Shown in pieces: positions 6,999-8,997 of a stretch of DNA of 8,997 bases; the stretch's first letter is position 1; every line of letters begins with the position of its first letter. The translations under genes and the position numbers were made by a program. The notes under the pieces were generated by a model that saw only the letters and a program-made list of their open reading frames with translations, did not search any database and was not told where the DNA came from. Origin of the DNA: Comamonadaceae bacterium (lineage in GTDB: Bacteria > Pseudomonadota > Gammaproteobacteria > Burkholderiales > Burkholderiaceae_C); the NCBI GenBank assembly GCA_947461325.1, contig CANHLD010000064.1, forward strand, positions 1 through 8,997, read 5' to 3'.

Positions 6999-8510
6999 TC
7001 ACTTGCTGGTCGGCATGACAAACTCCGCGCCCTTGGGCGTGCTCTCCGGCCAGCGCTGCATGATGGATTTTTGCTTGGTGTAAAAACGCACGCCTTCTTC
7101 GCCGTAGGCATGCATGTCGCCGAACAGCGAACGCTTCCAACCGCCGAAACCGTGCCAGGCCATGGGCACGGGAATCGGCACGTTGATGCCGACCATGCCC
7201 ACTTGTATGCGGCGTGAAAACTCGCGAGCCACGTTGCCGTCACGGGTGAAACAACTCACGCCGTTGCCGAACTCGTGGTCGTTGATGATTTGCACTGCAG
7301 TGGCAAAGTCGGGCACACGCACACAGGCCAGCACCGGGCCGAAAATTTCTTCTTTGTAAATACGCATGTTGGTGGTCACGTGGTCAAACAGAGAGCCGCC
7401 CATCCAAAAACCATTGTCGCAACCGGCACCGGCCTGTGCGCCTTGGAAGCCACGGCCATCGACCAGTAACTTTGCGCCTTCTTCCACGCCCAATGCGATG
7501 TAGCCGCTGATGCGCTCGTGCGCTTGCTGGGTGACGATGGGGCCCATTTCAGCCGCCAGGTTTTCGCCGTTCAGCACTTTCAAAGCTTTGGTGCGCTCTA
7601 GAAGCAAGGGCATGATTTTGTCGGCCACATCGCCGACCAACACCGCCACGCTGATGGCCATGCAACGTTCACCGGCCGAGCCGTAGGCGGCGCCGATCAA
7701 TGCATCCAACGACTGCTCCAGATCAGCATCGGGCATGACCACCATGTGGTTTTTTGCGCCACCCAAGGCTTGCACGCGTTTGCCGTGGTGCGCGCCGGTT
7801 TCATAGATGTAATTGGCAATCGGTGTGGAGCCGACAAAGCTGACGGCTTTCACATCCGGGTGTTCCAGCAAAGCGTCAACCGCTTCTTTGTCGCCCTGCA
7901 CCACGTTGAACACGCCGTCGGGCAAACCGGCTTGCTTGAGCAAATCGGCCATCATCAACGACGGTGTCGGGTCAGTCGGGCTGGGTTTGAGGATGAAGGT
8001 GTTGCCCGCTGCAATGGCCACTGGAAACATCCACATGGGAACCATGACAGGGAAGTTGAACGGCGTGATGCCGGCCACCACGCCCAGCGGCTGGCGCATC
8101 GTCCAGTTGTCTATGCCGCTGGCGACTTGTTCGGTGTAGTCGCCCTTGAGCAACTGCGGAATGCCGGTGGCGAATTCAACGATGTCTATGCCGCGCGCGA
8201 CTTCGCCTTGGGCATCGGTGAACACCTTGCCGTGCTCGGCGGTGATGGCGTGGGCCAAGGCGTCTTTGTGTTGGTGCAAAAGTTCCAGAAACTTGAACAT
8301 CACGCGGGCGCGGCGCAAGGGCGGCGCGTCTGCCCAGGCTGGGAAGGCGGCTTGTGCTGCGGCAACGGCGGTATTCACATCTTCCTTATCGGCCAATGCG
8401 ACCTTGCCTGTCACTTTGCCGGTAGCGGGATTGGTCACGGATTGTGTGCGCTGGCCTTGACCGGTAACGGGCGCGCCGTTGATGTAGTGACCGATGTGTA
8501 TGGTGCTCAT
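6999..8510 (-). CDS. mmsA: CoA-acylating methylmalonate-semialdehyde dehydrogenase
   Basis: Aldehyde dehydrogenase superfamily enzyme that converts methylmalonate or malonate semialdehyde with NAD+ and CoA to propionyl-CoA or acetyl-CoA plus CO2; acts in valine, inositol, beta-alanine and 3-hydroxypropionate breakdown. The 503 residues match the usual length of about 500. Seen: oxyanion Asn152 in TPFNFP, catalytic Cys283 in GSAGERCMAIS, and the MmsA hallmark ALGGAKNH at 248-255, where hydrolytic aldehyde dehydrogenases have E-L-G-G with the general-base glutamate. Its absence fits the CoA-dependent mechanism. Arg106 and Arg282 sit where the substrate-binding arginines of B. subtilis IolA/MSDH are known. 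The C-terminal FGDMHAYGEEGVRFYTKQKS motif is typical. First gene of a two-gene operon with the GMC dehydrogenase. The Shine-Dalgarno is weak (GAGA about 8 nt upstream). Confidence 0.97.
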   Translation of the reverse strand: MSTIHIGHYINGAPVTGQGQRTQSVTNPATGKVTGKVALADKEDVNTAVAAAQAAFPAWADAPPLRRARVMFKFLELLHQHKDALAHAITAEHGKVFTDAQGEVARGIDIVEFATGIPQLLKGDYTEQVASGIDNWTMRQPLGVVAGITPFNFPVMVPMWMFPVAIAAGNTFILKPSPTDPTPSLMMADLLKQAGLPDGVFNVVQGDKEAVDALLEHPDVKAVSFVGSTPIANYIYETGAHHGKRVQALGGAKNHMVVMPDADLEQSLDALIGAAYGSAGERCMAISVAVLVGDVADKIMPLLLERTKALKVLNGENLAAEMGPIVTQQAHERISGYIALGVEEGAKLLVDGRGFQGAQAGAGCDNGFWMGGSLFDHVTTNMRIYKEEIFGPVLACVRVPDFATAVQIINDHEFGNGVSCFTRDGNVAREFSRRIQVGMVGINVPIPVPMAWHGFGGWKRSLFGDMHAYGEEGVRFYTKQKSIMQRWPESTPKGAEFVMPTSK

Positions 8511-8536
8511 GGCGTTGTCTCGTTCTTTAAACCGCC

Positions 8537-8564
8537 ATTATCTGTGCAGAGTAATTGGGGTCAG
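8537..8564 (-). promoter_or_regulatory. Candidate mmsA promoter, proximal
   Basis: On the minus strand, -10 GATAAT (8542-8537, 5 of 6 to consensus) and -35 CTGACC (8564-8559, 4 of 6) are separated by 16 bp. Transcription would begin about 20 bp before the mmsA ATG. The -35 hexamer lies inside the first palindromic repeat. By-eye match only. Confidence 0.35.
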
Positions 8565-8574
8565 ACACCAATTA
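8552..8574. repeat. Palindromic repeat, copy 1
   Basis: A 23-bp near-palindrome: arms TAATTGG and CCAATTA, inner GTC and GAC around a central A, with one G/A mismatched position. It shares 21 of 23 bases with a second copy 179 bp further on, in the same orientation. Motifs of the TAATTGGGGTCAG type are, to my recollection, common between genes in many proteobacteria and often lie beside IS200-like (RAYT/REP-associated) transposase genes; no transposase is seen here. It sits 42 bp upstream of the mmsA start codon and overlaps both candidate promoters, so it could affect mmsA expression. Confidence 0.7.
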
Positions 8575-8599
8575 ATTTTTTTCAGTTTTGATGAGTCAA
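8571..8599 (-). promoter_or_regulatory. Candidate mmsA promoter, distal
   Basis: On the minus strand, -35 TTGACT (8599-8594, 5 of 6) and -10 ATTAAT (8576-8571, 4 of 6) are spaced 17 bp, with an A7 tract in the spacer. The -10 overlaps the end of the first palindromic repeat. Only one of the two candidates need be real. Confidence 0.35.
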
Positions 8600-8730
8600 A
8601 GTTAAACCTTCACGCCATGTCGGTTCGGTCGCCGCTCACCGCCGCTGCGCGGCAACGTTCGCGTCGGCCCGCCCGCCATGTCGTTTGTCCACACGACATA
8701 TCTCCTCCGACGACATTTCTGCGTTATCGG
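8575..8730. other. Segment between the two palindromic repeats, no gene
   Basis: 156 bp with no convincing reading frame on either strand. It starts A/T-rich (8575-8612, holding the distal candidate promoter) and turns GC-rich (about 8613-8690). The GC-rich part contains CGCCATGTCG twice (8613-8622 and 8674-8683), a small hairpin GCCGC-TGC-GCGGC (8641-8653), and an inverted repeat ATGTCGT / ACGACAT (8678-8684 with 8693-8699). Together with the two flanking repeats it may be a small non-autonomous element. No transposase remnant could be recognised in translation. Confidence 0.4.
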
Positions 8731-8753
8731 TAATTGGGGTCAGCCACCAATTT
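8731..8753. repeat. Palindromic repeat, copy 2
   Basis: Second copy of the repeat, same orientation as copy 1, differing at two positions (GCC for GAC in the centre and T for A at the last base). The arms AATTGG / CCAATT are kept, but the inner GTC/GAC pairing is lost at one base. It ends the 202-bp block 8552-8753. Confidence 0.7.
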
Positions 8754-8792
8754 CAACCAAAAATATCACTGAAGGCCGGACAGGCTGGGGCG

Positions 8793-8821
8793 TTTTTTTC
8801 GAGCGAAAGCGGAGAAAAAAA
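8793..8821. other. A/T-stemmed hairpin, possible weak bidirectional terminator
   Basis: The 8-bp inverted repeat TTTTTTTC (8793-8800) and GAAAAAAA (8814-8821) encloses a short inner GC-GAAA-GC hairpin. On the minus strand a GC-rich stretch then T7 follows the end of the MaoC-like gene by about 90 bp, so it may help end that transcript. The GC-rich part does not form a strong stem by eye, so terminator function is uncertain. Confidence 0.3.
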
Positions 8822-8825
8822 GCGC

Positions 8826-8856
8826 ACCGGACGGGTCGGCCTAAGCGTGACTCAAC
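8826..8856. repeat. Direct repeat, outer (degenerate) copy
   Basis: Begins ACCGGACGG and includes TCGGCCT and AGCGTG; matches 27 of 31 bases of 8884-8914, which is 58 bp away. Weaker similarity continues further, with one gap, into 8868-8883. It looks like a decayed tandem copy of the 3' end and trailer of the adjacent gene. Confidence 0.6.
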
Positions 8857-8883
8857 ACTTCAACAGCAGACATGCCCATCCCT

Positions 8884-8914
8884 ACCGGACGGATCGGCCT
8901 GAGCGTGTCTTAAC
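8884..8914. repeat. Direct repeat, inner copy overlapping the MaoC-like gene stop
   Basis: Counterpart of 8826-8856 with four differences in 31 bases. Its last bases (8910-8914) include the TAA stop codon of the minus-strand gene, so the repeat is anchored to that gene's end. Confidence 0.6.
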
Positions 8915-8997
8915 CGCGCCGGCGAAACATTCCCCAGCCCTCCATGTGCAACACCTGGTCACCATGTTGGTTGAACATCGCCCAGACATTACGCACC
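8910..8997 (-). CDS. C-terminal end of a MaoC-like (hot-dog fold) dehydratase, truncated by the window edge
   Basis: Twenty-eight codons followed by TAA are visible on the minus strand; the gene's 5' part is outside the window. The peptide VRNVWAMFNQHG then DQVLHMEGWGMFRRRG has the form of the last two beta strands of MaoC-family acyl dehydratases and enoyl-CoA hydratases (pattern N-Q-x-G-x-x-V-x-x-M-E-G-x-G-x-x-R-R-R). The catalytic hot-dog residues are not in view, so activity cannot be judged. It lies on the same strand as mmsA and upstream of it, but 399 bp of repeat-rich sequence with candidate promoters separates them, so co-transcription is doubtful. It could belong to the same acyl-CoA pathway, but this is only inference. 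Confidence 0.65.
   Translation of the reverse strand, partial: VRNVWAMFNQHGDQVLHMEGWGMFRRRG

Noticed and set aside
6998..7243. N-terminal extension of the GMC frame by 82 codons
   Set aside because: The stretch lies wholly within the mmsA coding sequence in another frame, has no family resemblance, and precedes a perfect GMC start at 6997 with its FAD motif 12 residues in.
8601..8607. GTTAAAC resembling an integron attC core site (GTTRRRY)
   Set aside because: No matching partner core at a suitable distance, no attC-type stem between, and no integrase or cassette genes; a seven-base match is expected by chance.
8494..8902. Open frames on the plus strand across the mmsA upstream region
   Set aside because: They are short, arginine- and proline-rich, run through repeats and hairpins, lack ribosome binding sites and resemble no family.

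Overview
The window looks like a chromosomal segment of a betaproteobacterium, most likely order Burkholderiales and probably near the Comamonadaceae. This rests on recognising the protein families: an MreB/MreC/MreD/PBP2 block with the MreC N-terminus typical of that group, and an MmsA-GMC oxidoreductase pair often seen there. No rRNA, tRNA, CRISPR array, integrase or intact transposase was found.

Region 1 (1-4327, plus strand) is the rod-shape operon: the 3' part of mreB, then mreC, mreD and mrdA (PBP2). The genes are butted or overlap by ATGA, so they are almost certainly co-transcribed and translationally coupled. MreB filaments, MreC, MreD and the transpeptidase PBP2 form the elongasome that builds the lateral wall. 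The glycosyltransferase partner gene rodA, which often follows mrdA, is not there; a convergent gene takes its place.

Region 2 (4331-5278, minus strand) holds a YfcA-like TauE/SafE permease gene, convergent with mrdA and only 3 bp from it. Upstream of it is a 190-bp non-coding stretch that folds on the minus strand into several helices and ends in a good intrinsic terminator, just before the permease start codon. It could be the 3' end of the next operon, a small RNA, or an attenuator of the permease gene.

Region 3 (5279-8510, minus strand) is a two-gene operon: mmsA (CoA-acylating (methyl)malonate-semialdehyde dehydrogenase) followed 1 bp later by a GMC flavoprotein dehydrogenase. Together they would oxidise a hydroxy acid or alcohol to a semialdehyde and then to an acyl-CoA. 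The layout fits 3-hydroxypropionate or 3-hydroxyisobutyrate breakdown, by inference.

Region 4 (8511-8909) is non-coding and repeat-rich: two copies of a palindromic TAATTGGGGTCAG-type repeat, a GC-rich segment between them, candidate promoters for mmsA that overlap the first repeat, an A/T hairpin, and a decayed tandem duplication of the end of the next gene. Region 5 (8910-8997, minus strand) is the last 28 codons of what appears to be a MaoC-like dehydratase gene that continues beyond the window.
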